A stretch of 48,092 bases of DNA from Trichodesmium erythraeum GBRTRLIN201 (GTDB lineage Bacteria; Cyanobacteriota; Cyanobacteriia; Cyanobacteriales; Microcoleaceae): contig JAGGDU010000029.1 in the NCBI GenBank assembly GCA_018457135.1, positions 7,213 to 55,304 of the forward strand. Direction: 5' to 3'. Positions 1-9,687 of this stretch are shown piece after piece. Below the pieces are notes generated by a model. That model was not told the origin of the DNA and made no database searches. It worked only from the letters and a program-made list of their open reading frames with translations. Position 1 is the stretch's first letter. Each line of letters starts with the position of its first letter. Both the position numbers and the translations under genes were made by a program.

Positions 1-290
1 AATTTGAGGGAAAATGAAAGGGAAAAATCCTGAGAGCCGCCGTTTTTTTGGAGCTCCACAGAATAATTAAGAAAAGGAGTTGTGAATGGAAACGAGTGGC
101 GATCGCCTCCCCTAGGCAAATTCCTAAATTAGTGGGGGCTATTTTTTTGTATTGAATAAATAATCATACACAAAGGCAAGGTTACCCTTATATTTATATA
201 GTATCAAAATTTGAGGGAAAATGAAAGGGAAAAATCCTGAGAGCCGCCGTTTTTTTGGAGCTTCACAGAATGATTGAGAAAAGGAGTTGT
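1..290. repeat. Direct repeat pair of 83 bp
   Basis: Bases 1-83 and 208-290 match at about 80 of 83 positions (differences near 55, 65 and 69 of the first copy). The first copy touches the window edge, so the true unit may be longer. The 124 bp between the copies includes a HIP1 site (GGCGATCGCC) and no gene. The second copy ends about 90 bp before the stop of the FGE-like relic, so the unit may be a duplicated downstream flank of that gene. Confidence 0.85.
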
Positions 291-382
291 TGGTTTGGGT
301 GGAGAACAGTGGAATTATTTTCCTGGCTTAACTAAGCTCCAGGACAAAGGAAAAAAAGGGAAAAGAAAAGAGGGTAAGAGTC

Positions 383-1149
383 CTAGGAACGAAAGCCAGA
401 AACCACCGGGGAAGACGAGATGACTCGAAAACCCCCATTGTAGAAGAGGCCGCCGGCATAGTCATAGACACGCCTGGCACTCCGGCAATAAATAGAATTG
501 ACGAGCCAGTTACCGTCGCAGAGCACTCGGCCTCCACCAAAAATAGATTTGAAAAATCCCTTTTCTGGGGTTTCCCAAGGACTACCATTACTAAGAGCAC
601 TAAGTTATCGTGCCAAATATCCTTAAACCATTCCCAGACATTGCCGTGCATATCGTATAAACCAAAAGCATTGGGAGGAAAACTTCCCACATTACAAGTA
701 GATTTACTGTTGTAGTTAACTAAACTAGGGATCATACTCGGAGTAAAATAGAAAGAAGTAGTTGTACCAGCACGACAAGCATATTCTCACTGACTCTCTC
801 TGGTTAGCATATAAGCTTTTCCAATTTTTATAGATAGTTTTTGGTAAAATTCAATTGCATCATGCCATGCCACACATTCGACTGGACGCTTTCCTCCTTA
901 AGAGTTTTTTCCAAATAGTTTTCTTTCTTTAAAGTGAGAGGAGTTTTTGCCCATAATGACTTGATCTTGTTCCGGAGTAATGCAGTATTTACTCATATAA
1001 AAAGGTTGGAGGACAACCTTGTGTCGCGGACCTTCAATTTTTGTTATTCCCTCTTCATTTTCTGGCGAATCCATGAGAAAACTTTCCCCAGGAATATAAA
1101 GCATTTCTAATTTAAGTAATATAATTAAATCTTCTATTTTTTGCCTCAC
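383..1149 (-). pseudogene. Decayed formylglycine-generating enzyme (FGE-sulfatase) domain
   Basis: Read on the minus strand, pieces of one FGE-sulfatase domain occur in the correct order but in different frames. At 1149-898 there is a start region with MLYIPGESFLM, SPENEEG and FYMSKY. At about 895-740 PVECVAWHDAIEF is followed by LTRESQ and then TGA, where the family has Trp ([10 protein letters not shown]). At about 735-600 [20 protein letters not shown] is clear, followed by a frameshift. At about 545-383 a third frame gives [20 protein letters not shown] and GGFRVISS before TAG. There are at least two frameshifts and one nonsense codon, so it cannot encode an intact protein. The relic lies directly downstream of the kinase relic on the same strand; kinase-FGE fusions are known in cyanobacteria, so both are probably remains of one gene. 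No ligand cysteines can be judged in this state. Confidence 0.85.
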
Positions 1150-1199
1150 ACTTCTCTAGATATAGTTAGTAAAATATTTAGAGTTGTCGAAAATAAAAA

Positions 1200-2255
1200 C
1201 TTCAAAAGTAAATAGCTCTTCTTTTTCTAATTATGCTGTTGATACTTGAGATATTTTGGTGTATAAATAGACCGTTGTTTTATTTTATAAGTAGACTGAA
1301 TTAGCAACAAAATTTCTCCTACATTTTTCAACCTTTTCTTAGTAGCTCCAACAATCATTTTATCCAAGATTTTTTCAACTTTATCCTTCACCTTTGACTT
1401 TCAATAATCTCCCCATACCCACTCACCTTGAGTCACATCAAATAAATTCAAAGGCTCTACTCAGGCTAATAAATAAATGCAAGTCACACCAAGACTATAA
1501 ATATCACTAGCAAAAGTTGCTTTTATTACTAATTTTTCTGCGCCACATAGGATGCTGAACAATAATAGTTCCTGTTTGTCCTAAAGCATTCATAGTGGCA
1601 AATTTAGCTGCACCAAAATCCACTAATACTAATTGATTATCTTTACTTTTCCTAATAATATTCTCGGATTTAATATATCGATAAATTACCTGCTTATAAT
1701 GAATAAATTTGAACACAAGTAATAAACATTTTAACAACTATAAAATTTGACTTACATTAAAATTCCGGAGTATTTTAATTCCTTCTGTAAATTTTTACCA
1801 TTGACAAACTATTGTAATAAATACTGTCGATTATTATGATAAAAAAAATTGACTTATATTAAAATATCCGGAGTATTATAATTCCTTCTGAATTTGTAAA
1901 TTTTACCGTTGATAAACCATTGTAATAAATACTGTCAATTATTATGAGTAAAATATGCGAAAATTTCTGAAATTTGTGGATGTATACTTAAACTATCTAA
2001 ACATTCAGCTTCTTGAGCAAATAATTCCGCAGCTTTTGATAACGTTTGATTTCCTTGTACTTGAGTAAAGAATTGCTTAATTACACAAAAGGCTTTGAAA
2101 GTTTATATTCATCTACTACTTGAAAAGTTCTGCCAAAACCTCCTTGCCCGATAATTTTTAGAGAGCGATAACCTTCGACTAAAACTAACTTTTCACCACA
2201 ACTTTGAGATTTTTTTTCCTTGGTTAACTCTTCAACAGTTAAGATTTAAACATTG
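1200..2255 (-). pseudogene. Decayed Ser/Thr protein kinase (Pkn/Stk type)
   Basis: Fragments of a bacterial eukaryotic-type kinase lie in order on the minus strand. Around 2215-2095: SQSCGEKLVL (half of the zinc-ribbon-like head common in cyanobacterial Stks), then the glycine loop IIGQGGFGRTFQVVDE. Around 2095-1955, in shifted frames: KQFFTQVQGN, AELFAQEAECLDSL and HPQISEIFAYFTHNN. Around 1737-1550: VIYRYIKSENII, which replaces the catalytic HRD loop (HRDIKPEN) with YRY, then LVLVDFGAAKFAT (DFG kept) and GQTGT. Around 1510-1300: SDIYSLGVTCIYLLA, a TGA, then EPLNLFD. The catalytic Asp is lost and several stops and frameshifts are present. A duplicated block of about 100 bp interrupts it at 1742-1948. 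It probably once continued into the FGE-like relic downstream. Confidence 0.85.
1742..1948. repeat. Tandem duplication of about 100 bp inside the kinase relic
   Basis: Bases 1742-1840 and 1845-1948 are near-identical head-to-tail copies (both contain CCGGAGTATT, AATTCCTTCTG and TGTAATAAATACTGTC). On the minus strand each copy reads through a piece of kinase resembling YLLQWFINGKNLQKELK, so the duplication copied part of the gene body. Small insertions and substitutions separate the copies, suggesting it happened during decay. Confidence 0.85.
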
Positions 2256-3303
2256 AGTCATTTCGGTTATCGGCTATCAACTTTTTCAGTTTTCAGGATT
2301 TTTAGTGAACTACAATCTAGCACTATAATAATTTTAATTATTCTCAAAAAATGGGAATAAATATGTAAATAAATTATGGCTTTTAATACTGCAAATAATA
2401 CTTATAATTTAGCAATCTTATGATTCTTGGAAAAAAACTTCAAAATATAAATTATTTCGAATAATTACAAGGAAAAAAAATCATATTTTTGTTGGTTAAA
2501 ATCAGAATTAATTGAAAATAAATACTTTGATTTAGTAAGCATTCAGCTATCAGCTATCGAATGAATAATTAGCCTACAATAAGAATTAAAAGTTTGAGAG
2601 AAAAAAGATGATAAGCTTTATGTAAGTATCTTATTACCTTCATGTATATTTTTGTGCAGCATGACCTAGGAAAAGCTGATAAATGACTGCTAATAGCTTA
2701 ATACTTATGGTGTTTATAGGTTTAATTTAAATCTTTTCTAAGTAACAAATATGTTTAAATAAGCAGATTGTATAAATTTATAGCAGGATATTTGTTCATG
2801 ATTTTAATGGCATTTTTTTTGCATTGATAAGAATCATATTTATCTTGTAATTAATCAGATAAACATGGGATTATTTTAAATAAAATACTTAGAATTTTTC
2901 TAGGAATCAAGACTTAAAAACAATATTGAAAAACTTGTTAGTACTACTGTACTGAATAAACTACATAATTAGCCGTATACTTTTTTTTGTTTCTCTTTAA
3001 TAAAAAAAACTAAAATGAAGATAAAAAAACCTCAATTTATCTATATTAATGCTAAATAATTTATGTTCAAAAATGTAATATTTTAGTTTTAAAACCGAAG
3101 TTTAAATCCTATTTAAACACCAAAAAACTCTAGGTTTAAAAATATTATAAGCTATTTGAAGTTGCTACATAGCTTTTTGCGATAAGTCCTGATGGAATAA
3201 GTTCCAAAAAAAAACTATAAAATGAATACTTTGCTAAACTAACTTTAAGATATAACTATAAAAATAGTTATCTAATTCTGAAGAGTTCTCAGTTTATTTA
3301 CTT
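2256..3303. other. AT-rich intergenic region upstream of glgX
   Basis: About 1 kb with no reading frame that resembles a protein on either strand and no tRNA-like structure. It holds many A/T runs and a short repeat-like string near 2540 (AGCATTCAGCTATCAGCTATC), variants of which recur near 12258 and 15228. The glgX promoter should lie here, but no convincing -35/-10 pair can be assigned by eye. Confidence 0.6.
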
Positions 3304-5427
3304 ATGTATGTACCTCTTTGGCCTGGAAAACCATATCCCTTAGGATCATCCTGGAATGGTAAAGGCACTAACTTTGCTATATTCTCTGAAAATGCTACTA
3401 GCGTAGAGCTTTGCCTATTTGACAAGCAAAACAAAGAAACACGGCTCACTTTAACAGAAGTTAGTAACTTTATCTGGCACGGCTATCTACCAGGCATAAG
3501 TCCCGGCCAAAAATATGGATTTCGAGTACATGGTCCCTACGAACCATCCCAAGGCCATCGGTTTAACCCGAATAAATTACTAATTGACCCTTACGCAAAA
3601 GCAATAGATGGGAATATACTCTACGGTCAAGAAATATTTGCCTATTCTTGGGATAATCCAGAAAAAGACTTAGTCTGTATATTAGACGATGATGCTCATC
3701 TAATGCCAAAATCTGTGGTAATAGATGAAAGTTTTGATTGGGGAGATGACAAATTATTAAATATTCCTAACCACGAAAGTGTAATTTACGAAATTAATCT
3801 TAAAGGGTTTACAAAACTACATCCTGAAATTCCAGAAAATTTGAGAGGTACTTATGCTGGGTTGGCGCATCCTACGGCGATCGCTTATCTTCAGTCTCTA
3901 GGTATTACAGCAGTAGAGCTAATGCCAATACATCATTTTCTCCGATACCCAGGGCATTTAGTTGATAAGGAACTATCTAATTATTGGGGTTATGACTCAA
4001 TTAATTATTTTGCTCCCTATAGTGGCTATAGTTCTAGCAGTAAAGCAGGGGGGCAAGTTAGAGAATTTAAACAAATGGTGAAGGCATTGCACAATGGTGG
4101 TATTGAAGTAATATTAGATGTAGTTTATAACCATACTGGAGAAGGCAATCATCTGGGTCCAACTTTATCCTTTAAAGGTATTGATAATGCCGCTTATTAT
4201 CGCCTAGTAGAAGATGACCCCCGCTACTATATGGACTTCACTGGTTGTGGTAATTCTCTCAACGTTCGTCACCCCCAAATATTAAAATTAATTATGGATA
4301 GTCTGCGCTATTGGGTGACGGAAATGCATGTTGATGGTTTTCGATTTGATTTAGCTTCAGCTTTAGCGCGAGAATTATATGAAGTAGATAGTTTGGCAGC
4401 TTTTTTTGATATTGTTCATCAGGACCCGGTTATTTCAAACGTGAAATTAATTGCTGAACCTTGGGATGTGGGAGAAGGTGGTTATCAAGTTGGTAATTTT
4501 CCTCTATTGTGGTCAGAATGGAATGGTAAATATAGAGATACAGTTAGAGATTTTTGGCGAGGGGAAAAGGAAACATTAGCTGAATTTGCTTATCGTTTTA
4601 CGGGTAGTTCTGACTTATATGCTTCTAATGGTAGGTTGCCTCATGCGAGTATTAATTTTGTAACTGCTCATGATGGTTTTACTTTAAATGATTTAGTTAG
4701 TTATAACGAGAAACATAATGAGGCAAATGGGGAGGATAATAATGATGGAGAAAAACATAATCGTTCTTGGAATTCTGGAGAAGAAGGAGAAACTAATGAC
4801 CCGGAAATACTAAGTTTAAGAAACCGTCAAAGACGTAATTTTTTAGTAACTTTAATGTTGTCTCAAGGTGTACCTATGTTGTTAGGTGGGGATGAATTTG
4901 GTCGAACACAAAAAGGTAATAATAATGCTTATTGTCAGGATAATGAAATTTCTTGGGTAAATTGGAATTTACAAGTAGAAAATTTAGATTTATTAGATTT
5001 TACTAGGGAATTAATTTATTTTCGTTTTCAACATCCAGTATTTTATAGACGTAAGTGGTTTCAAGGTCGTGCTATTCATGGTTCGGATGTGAGTGATATA
5101 GGTTGGTATAATCCTGATGGTGGAGAAATGACTGAAGAACAATGGAATATTGATTTTGCTAAAGCTGTTGGCATCTTTTTAAATGGAGAGGAAATTCCTG
5201 CTAGTGGTAGGCGTGGGGAAAGAATTATTGATGATAGTTTTATGATTTTTTTTAATGCTCATTATGAATTAATAGAATTTACGATTCCTCCTAGGTTTCA
5301 AGATAGAAATTGGGTAATTATTATTGACACGAGTAAGTCTGCTTTTGTAGAAAATGGTAAGTATTATAAAGGTAAAATTCTTGTTCCTGTTATGGAACAT
5401 TCAATTGTTGTTTTACAGCTTTTATAA
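3304..5427 (+). CDS. glgX: Glycogen debranching enzyme GlgX (isoamylase-type GH13)
   Basis: Hydrolyses alpha-1,6 branch points of glycogen, or of phosphorylase-trimmed limit dextrins, in the cytoplasm during carbohydrate mobilisation. The 707-residue length fits the GlgX/TreX family. An N-terminal CBM48-like region (about 8-110, [19 protein letters not shown]) precedes the TIM barrel. The four GH13 motifs are intact: region I DVVYNHT (272-278), region II GFRFD with nucleophile Asp349, region III IAEPWD with acid/base Glu385, and region IV TAHD with Asp457. The start ATG is the first in frame and places the CBM48 at the expected distance; no strong Shine-Dalgarno is visible. It stands alone, with about 1 kb of non-coding DNA upstream and a tnpB relic downstream. 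A pure isoamylase cannot be excluded from sequence alone, but the family is clear. Confidence 0.95.
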   Translation: MYVPLWPGKPYPLGSSWNGKGTNFAIFSENATSVELCLFDKQNKETRLTLTEVSNFIWHGYLPGISPGQKYGFRVHGPYEPSQGHRFNPNKLLIDPYAKAIDGNILYGQEIFAYSWDNPEKDLVCILDDDAHLMPKSVVIDESFDWGDDKLLNIPNHESVIYEINLKGFTKLHPEIPENLRGTYAGLAHPTAIAYLQSLGITAVELMPIHHFLRYPGHLVDKELSNYWGYDSINYFAPYSGYSSSSKAGGQVREFKQMVKALHNGGIEVILDVVYNHTGEGNHLGPTLSFKGIDNAAYYRLVEDDPRYYMDFTGCGNSLNVRHPQILKLIMDSLRYWVTEMHVDGFRFDLASALARELYEVDSLAAFFDIVHQDPVISNVKLIAEPWDVGEGGYQVGNFPLLWSEWNGKYRDTVRDFWRGEKETLAEFAYRFTGSSDLYASNGRLPHASINFVTAHDGFTLNDLVSYNEKHNEANGEDNNDGEKHNRSWNSGEEGETNDPEILSLRNRQRRNFLVTLMLSQGVPMLLGGDEFGRTQKGNNNAYCQDNEISWVNWNLQVENLDLLDFTRELIYFRFQHPVFYRRKWFQGRAIHGSDVSDIGWYNPDGGEMTEEQWNIDFAKAVGIFLNGEEIPASGRRGERIIDDSFMIFFNAHYELIEFTIPPRFQDRNWVIIIDTSKSAFVENGKYYKGKILVPVMEHSIVVLQLL

Positions 5428-5689
5428 ATTGCCAAAAACTATCTAAAAGCTTTTTTGTAGTAGTTACTTTTCAGGGGGTAAATATTATTAACCTCAGATA
5501 AATTAATTTTCAACAAACACAAACTTGAAAATTTTCCGAATTATTCTACTTGGAGAGCTGAAAACCTGAAAAAATTTTCTAGGAGTGAAGAAAAAAGTAC
5601 TACTATTTTATTTTTATCGATTATATAGTTGAGACAAAATGAGGTTTAATTGTGGCTTGCTAGTTAAATATTAAAACCTCAAAATAATA

Positions 5690-5986
5690 ATTCAATAGGT
5701 ATAGATTTAGGAACAGGAATTAAAACTTTTGCTGCTTTGAGAATAGTAAAAAAAACTGATTATCCTGAACCCCAGCCCCTCAAAAAACTGATTAATTAAG
5801 TAGCCTGTTTCAAAGAAGCTGTAAAAGACGCAAAATAAGCAAATCATTCTCGCGGAAAAACTAGAGGTTTTAAAGGATATCAAAAATAGGGATTAAGGGC
5901 TACTAAATTTCATGACTAACTGAAAACATAAGGATAAATTTTTGGCATAAATTATCTACTCAAACAAAATACGAAAACTAAGTAAT
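5690..5986 (+). pseudogene. Relic of IS200/IS605-family tnpB
   Basis: From 5690 one frame reads NSIGIDLGTGIKTFAALR followed by PLKKLIN and a stop. This is the RuvC-I segment of TnpB with its catalytic Asp (IGIDLG-KTFA). Further on, in other frames, are FKEAVKDAK, SRGKTRG and, near 5940-5984, FWHKLSTQTKYEN, matching the family's FLHKLST segment. Many stop codons and frameshifts occur, and both the N-terminal half and the zinc-finger end are missing, so it is a dead fragment. The next 270 bp (5987-6255) hold nothing recognisable. Confidence 0.8.
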
Positions 5987-6255
5987 AGTTTGAGAAGATT
6001 GAAACATTGATAGAATGATTAAAAAAACTGTATTTGGGGATCAATTTCAACTAGGGGTATAATGAAGTTGATTGATGACTATGTCAAAAACAAATATGGT
6101 GGGCCCGATTATGGATGATCTGTTATCTGATTTTGGACGTTATTAATAATCATTTTGGTCTGGAAGGCCATTATTGATTTGATTATTGTCTCTATTTGAG
6201 GGATAAGTATCATACTCTCTAGAGAAACGCTATTGATTAATATAATTTCAACTTT

Positions 6256-6714
6256 TCATCTTGGAGAATTGTGATGATAAGTATCAACGTTTTCTTTCTT
6301 CTTGCCACTTAACAGTCGCTCACAAATACTTAGCAGATATAATTTACTACTGATAGGTGCTCGTGGCAATGGTGTTTCAGTGTCAGGCCAGTTAGGAAGA
6401 TCGAAACATGGACAGTACTCAGGAGGCATTCCTTTAACATGAAATGGAATTGGCATCGAACAACGAGCGCAAGAACAAATATCCCATTGTGGAGATAATA
6501 ATTCTTCAGTTGTCTGATTAGTTCCTTCTAAATAACAATCTCCTGATTCAGATGATAAAATTTTCTGCCAGCATTCTTCAAATTCTTGAGTGTAGCGATC
6601 GCCTGATAGTATAACTTGAGGGACGAAAGATTCTTGGCCATTTCTAGTTAACATTTTCTTACCTAATTGAAACCAATAGGCAATGTATTTTCTAACTTGA
6701 TCGTGAGATGCCAT
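6256..6714 (-). CDS. Conserved hypothetical cysteine-rich protein
   Basis: A 152-residue protein I do not recognise by function. The centre carries a dense cysteine pattern, ICSCARCSMP followed by PPEYCPCFDLPNWP (five Cys between about residues 79 and 103), which could bind a metal such as zinc. The N-terminus is helical and amphipathic (QVRKYIAYWFQLGKKML), with no signal peptide or membrane segment, so it is probably cytoplasmic. A HIP1 site falls in frame (LSGDRYTQ). It begins at ATG 6714 and is convergent with the glgX/tnpB stretch and upstream of cobU's end on the same strand, with about 175 bp between them, so co-transcription is possible but unproven. Its composition looks like a real gene rather than a shadow. 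Confidence 0.75.
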   Translation of the reverse strand: MASHDQVRKYIAYWFQLGKKMLTRNGQESFVPQVILSGDRYTQEFEECWQKILSSESGDCYLEGTNQTTEELLSPQWDICSCARCSMPIPFHVKGMPPEYCPCFDLPNWPDTETPLPRAPISSKLYLLSICERLLSGKKKENVDTYHHNSPR

Positions 6715-6889
6715 AACTTAAATGTCCGATAATTTTTTACTTATAGTCAATAGAAATATTTAATATTTAAAACAATTTAATTTTCTAAGATCTAATTTTA
6801 TTAGAATTAATACATTGTGCATAATTTAAGTGTAGTATAAAGTTGAAGCATTTAGTTATTGAGAATTTATTAAGAATTACAAGATGAAA

Positions 6890-7453
6890 TTAAAGTTTTA
6901 AAGGTATTCCTAAATCACTTAGAGGCAAAATGTAACCTGCAGTAACTAGATAAACAGAGTCAGAAATAACTCCTAACCGACGAATAAGACTACCAAGGCG
7001 ATCGCGAAACAAACGTCCAGAAGGAAAAGAAGGAACAACTCCCCAACCTGTTTCTTCAGCGACTAAAATGACATTACCCTTAACTTTTAATAAACATTCA
7101 ATTACTGTTTCTAAAGTTTCATTCCAAGTCTGTTCATCCTGTGCCAAAATATTAGCTAACCAAGTACCTAAAGAATCTACCAAAATACAAGAATCTTCAT
7201 CGCTATAATTAATCAAAGCTTCTGATAATTTTACAGGTATTTCTAAAATTATCCAGTCAGAAGGACGACGATTTTTATGTTGTTTAATTCGAGCTTGCCA
7301 TTCTAAATCACTAGCATTAATTTGAGAAGTAGCTATATATATTACTTTTTTTCCAGAATTAGTGGCTAAACTTTCTGCCCACTCACTTTTACCAGAACGA
7401 GCAGGGCCAGTAACTAAAATTAACTTATCAGAATTAGCTGTAGAAAAATTCAT
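6890..7453 (-). CDS. cobU: Adenosylcobinamide kinase / adenosylcobinamide-phosphate guanylyltransferase
   Basis: Bifunctional enzyme of the late cobalamin (vitamin B12) pathway: it phosphorylates adenosylcobinamide and transfers GMP to give adenosylcobinamide-GDP, before the lower ligand is attached. Visible family motifs are the P-loop GPARSGKS (16-23), the RIKQHKNRRPSDW segment carrying the His that is guanylylated in the family (His59), LVDSLGTWLAN (91-101), EETGWGVVP (143-151) and GRLFRDRLG. The frame opens upstream at 7507, but ATG 7453 gives 187 residues, which fits the family, and avoids a hydrophobic extension not expected for a cytosolic enzyme. It is divergent from the glycosyltransferase at 7541, with under 100 bp between starts, so promoters must share that gap. 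No other cobalamin gene and no cobalamin riboswitch is visible nearby. Confidence 0.92.
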   Translation of the reverse strand: MNFSTANSDKLILVTGPARSGKSEWAESLATNSGKKVIYIATSQINASDLEWQARIKQHKNRRPSDWIILEIPVKLSEALINYSDEDSCILVDSLGTWLANILAQDEQTWNETLETVIECLLKVKGNVILVAEETGWGVVPSFPSGRLFRDRLGSLIRRLGVISDSVYLVTAGYILPLSDLGIPLKL

Positions 7454-7540
7454 GGAGAATAAAACTAAATGTTCAACTAGGAAGGATAATAAATTTAGGA
7501 AAAGCAATTATGTCGATATTCAAAAAATCATAACTAAACT

Positions 7541-8470
7541 ATGGTCTTAATCTCTGCTATTATATGTACTCATAATCGGGACAATTATTTAGGAGCTGCA
7601 ATAGATAGCTTGTTAGCACAGGATTTTCCTGGTAACTTTGAAGTATTAGTAGTAGATAATGCTTCAAAAGATAACACTCGCAAAGTAGTAGAAGCAAGAC
7701 TTACGAACCCCAAACTGGAATATATCTATGAACCAGTCACAGGGTTATCTGTGGCCAGAAATACGGGGGCAAAAACAGCCAGTGCTGAAATTTTAGCTTA
7801 TCTTGATGATGATGCTGTTGCTAGTTCCCAATGGTTAAGAGTACTATACGAAGCCTATCAAAGTAACAATAAACTAGCTATTGCTGGGGGCAAAGTCACT
7901 TTAATTTGGCCCAAAGAAATTTATCCTCCCAAATGGCTGTCTGTAGAATTATCAGGCAACTTAGGTTACTATGATCTTGGTAATTCTGTTGTATATATTG
8001 ACCAACCAAGCTTAACTCCTAGAGGTCTAAACTATTCAATTCGTCGAACATTTCTGGAACAAATTGGTGGTTTTAATACTAATTTGGGTCGAGTCGGCAA
8101 AAAATTATTATCAAATGAAGAGTTACACAGCACAGAATTAGCCATAAAGCAAGGTTGGCAAGTAGCCTATCTACCAGAAGCATTAGTTGCTCATAACGTA
8201 GCACCAGAGAGGGTAAAACCTTCTTGGTTTATTGAAAGAGGTTGGTGGCAAGGTATCAGTGAATGTTACCGAGAACAGCTAGCTGGTCAAGCAGGTTTCG
8301 GCCAATTATCCCGGGGAGGGGAGAGAATGATTAGAGGTCTGTATAAGTCTCTAAAAAATATTACAGACCCGGCAAAGCGTTTTGATAATTTTGTGTACGC
8401 TTATGGCCAAATTGGCTATTTAGGAGCAGCTATTCAGGGTATGATACTCAACATCCTCCCCGGCTGTTAG
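7541..8470 (+). CDS. Glycosyltransferase family 2
   Basis: A GT-A fold glycosyltransferase that should transfer a sugar from a nucleotide donor to a growing polysaccharide or glycolipid at the cytoplasmic face. The 309 residues open with the GT2 signature SAIICTHNRDNYLGAAI, then VLVVDNASKDNT and the metal-binding triad in AYLDDDAV (Asp89-91). A later SNEELHSTELA segment provides the acidic acceptor/base motif. There is no transmembrane region. It is followed by a second GT2 and an acetyltransferase on the same strand, suggesting an exopolysaccharide function. Similar genes occur in the hormogonium polysaccharide (hps) loci of filamentous cyanobacteria, but I cannot assign a symbol. Its last residues (about NILPGC) overlap a sequence that looks like an IS200/IS605 end, so the native C-terminus may have been replaced. 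Confidence 0.85.
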   Translation: MVLISAIICTHNRDNYLGAAIDSLLAQDFPGNFEVLVVDNASKDNTRKVVEARLTNPKLEYIYEPVTGLSVARNTGAKTASAEILAYLDDDAVASSQWLRVLYEAYQSNNKLAIAGGKVTLIWPKEIYPPKWLSVELSGNLGYYDLGNSVVYIDQPSLTPRGLNYSIRRTFLEQIGGFNTNLGRVGKKLLSNEELHSTELAIKQGWQVAYLPEALVAHNVAPERVKPSWFIERGWWQGISECYREQLAGQAGFGQLSRGGERMIRGLYKSLKNITDPAKRFDNFVYAYGQIGYLGAAIQGMILNILPGC

Positions 8471-8521
8471 GGATGGAGCGTTCTTGCCGACCGAAGCCTA
8501 AAGCCTAAGGGTGCGCGCAGG

Positions 8522-8570
8522 TTGACTTTGTCTTAGTATTGTTACGACTAGAAAGTCAAAGACCTTTTTT
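8522..8570 (+). terminator. Rho-independent terminator-like hairpin after the GT2 gene
   Basis: TTGACTTT (8522-8529) pairs exactly with AAAGTCAA (8552-8559), and TAGT/ACTA extends the stem inside. The stem is followed by GACC and a run of six T. It lies about 50 bp after the stop of the first glycosyltransferase and would separate it from the second. Confidence 0.5.
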
Positions 8571-8687
8571 ATAAGGATGGGGTCTAGGATGAGGAAAAAA
8601 ACCTTATTACCTAATACCTAAGGCCTAAAACTTTTAAAGGGTAGGGACAACAATAATAGTAATTCCCAATATTAAAAATTATTTACT

Positions 8688-9617
8688 ATGATATCACCTA
8701 AGATACCAGTATCAGTTCTAATTCCTGCTAAGAATGAAGAGAAAAATTTACCTGCTTGTCTAGAAAGTGTAGCAATAGCAGATGAAATATTTGTGGTAGA
8801 TTCTCAAAGTAGTGATCAGTCTACTGAAATAGTTGAAAGTTATGGAGCAAATTTAGTACAGTTTCATTTTAATGGAACTTGGCCGAAAAAGAAAAATTGG
8901 TCTTTGGAGAATTTACAATTTCGGAACGAGTGGGTATTAATAGTTGATTGTGATGAACGTATTACTTCAAAACTTTGGGATGAAATTGATAGAGCAATTC
9001 AGGATCCAAATTATAATGGTTATTATATCAACCGGAAAGTATTTTTTCTAGGCAAATGGATTCGTCATGGAGGGAAATATCCTGATTGGAACCTCAGATT
9101 ATTTAAACACAAAGAAGGTCGCTACGAAAACCTAAAAACTGAGAGTGTGCAGAATATTGGGGATAATGAGGTACATGAACACGTTATTTTAACTGGCAAT
9201 GCAGGCTATTTAAAAAATGATATGCTTCACGAAGATTTTCGTGATTTATTTTGCTGGATCGAAAGACATAACCGTTATTCTAATTGGGAAGCGCAGGTAT
9301 ATTACAATGTACTAACTGGTCAAGGTGATAATGAAACTATTGGCGGTAGTTTATTTGGAGATGCAGTAAAGCGCAAGCGTTTTCTCAAAAAAATATGGGT
9401 GAGACTACCATTTAAACCTTTCTTGAGATTTATTTTATTCTATTTTATTCAACTAGGATTTTTGGATGGTAAAGCAGGATATATTTATGGTAGGTTATTG
9501 AGTCAATATGAGTATCAAATTGGTGTTAAGCTTTATGAGCTTAAAGACTGTAATGGTCAGTTGAATGTTGCTCAAAAGAAACGACAAAATACTAATTCTG
9601 AACGAGTTAGTTGTTGA
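8688..9617 (+). CDS. Glycosyltransferase family 2 (WaaE/KdtX-like)
   Basis: A second GT-A glycosyltransferase of 309 residues. The start shows VSVLIPAKNEEKNLPACLES and EIFVVDSQSSDQSTEI, and the donor/metal motif is VDCDERI (Asp87-Asp89). The middle has the WaaE-like stretch RHGGKYPDWNLRLFKHKEGR and EVHEHVIL. This pattern belongs to the beta-1,4-glucosyltransferase-like branch used in LPS core and exopolysaccharide assembly. Near the C-terminus (about 245-262) FKPFLRFILFYFIQLGFLDG is hydrophobic and probably membrane-associated. It sits 217 bp after the first GT2 and upstream of a beta-helix acetyltransferase, so the three probably act on the same polysaccharide. The start ATG has no clear ribosome binding site, and the substrate is unknown. 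Confidence 0.88.
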   Translation: MISPKIPVSVLIPAKNEEKNLPACLESVAIADEIFVVDSQSSDQSTEIVESYGANLVQFHFNGTWPKKKNWSLENLQFRNEWVLIVDCDERITSKLWDEIDRAIQDPNYNGYYINRKVFFLGKWIRHGGKYPDWNLRLFKHKEGRYENLKTESVQNIGDNEVHEHVILTGNAGYLKNDMLHEDFRDLFCWIERHNRYSNWEAQVYYNVLTGQGDNETIGGSLFGDAVKRKRFLKKIWVRLPFKPFLRFILFYFIQLGFLDGKAGYIYGRLLSQYEYQIGVKLYELKDCNGQLNVAQKKRQNTNSERVSC

Positions 9618-9687
9618 AATAGATTCAGATAGTAATAGCTAGTAGTAATAGAAGTTAGGCTCATTAAAAATATCTGGTTGAATTTTG

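Noticed and set aside
6890-7540. Cobalamin riboswitch near cobU
   Set aside because: The upstream gap is under 100 bp and shared with a divergent gene; there is no space for the aptamer and no B12-box-like sequence.
8521-8687. Possible small RNA or riboswitch between the two glycosyltransferases
   Set aside because: Only a terminator-like hairpin is supported; no conserved aptamer pattern is visible.
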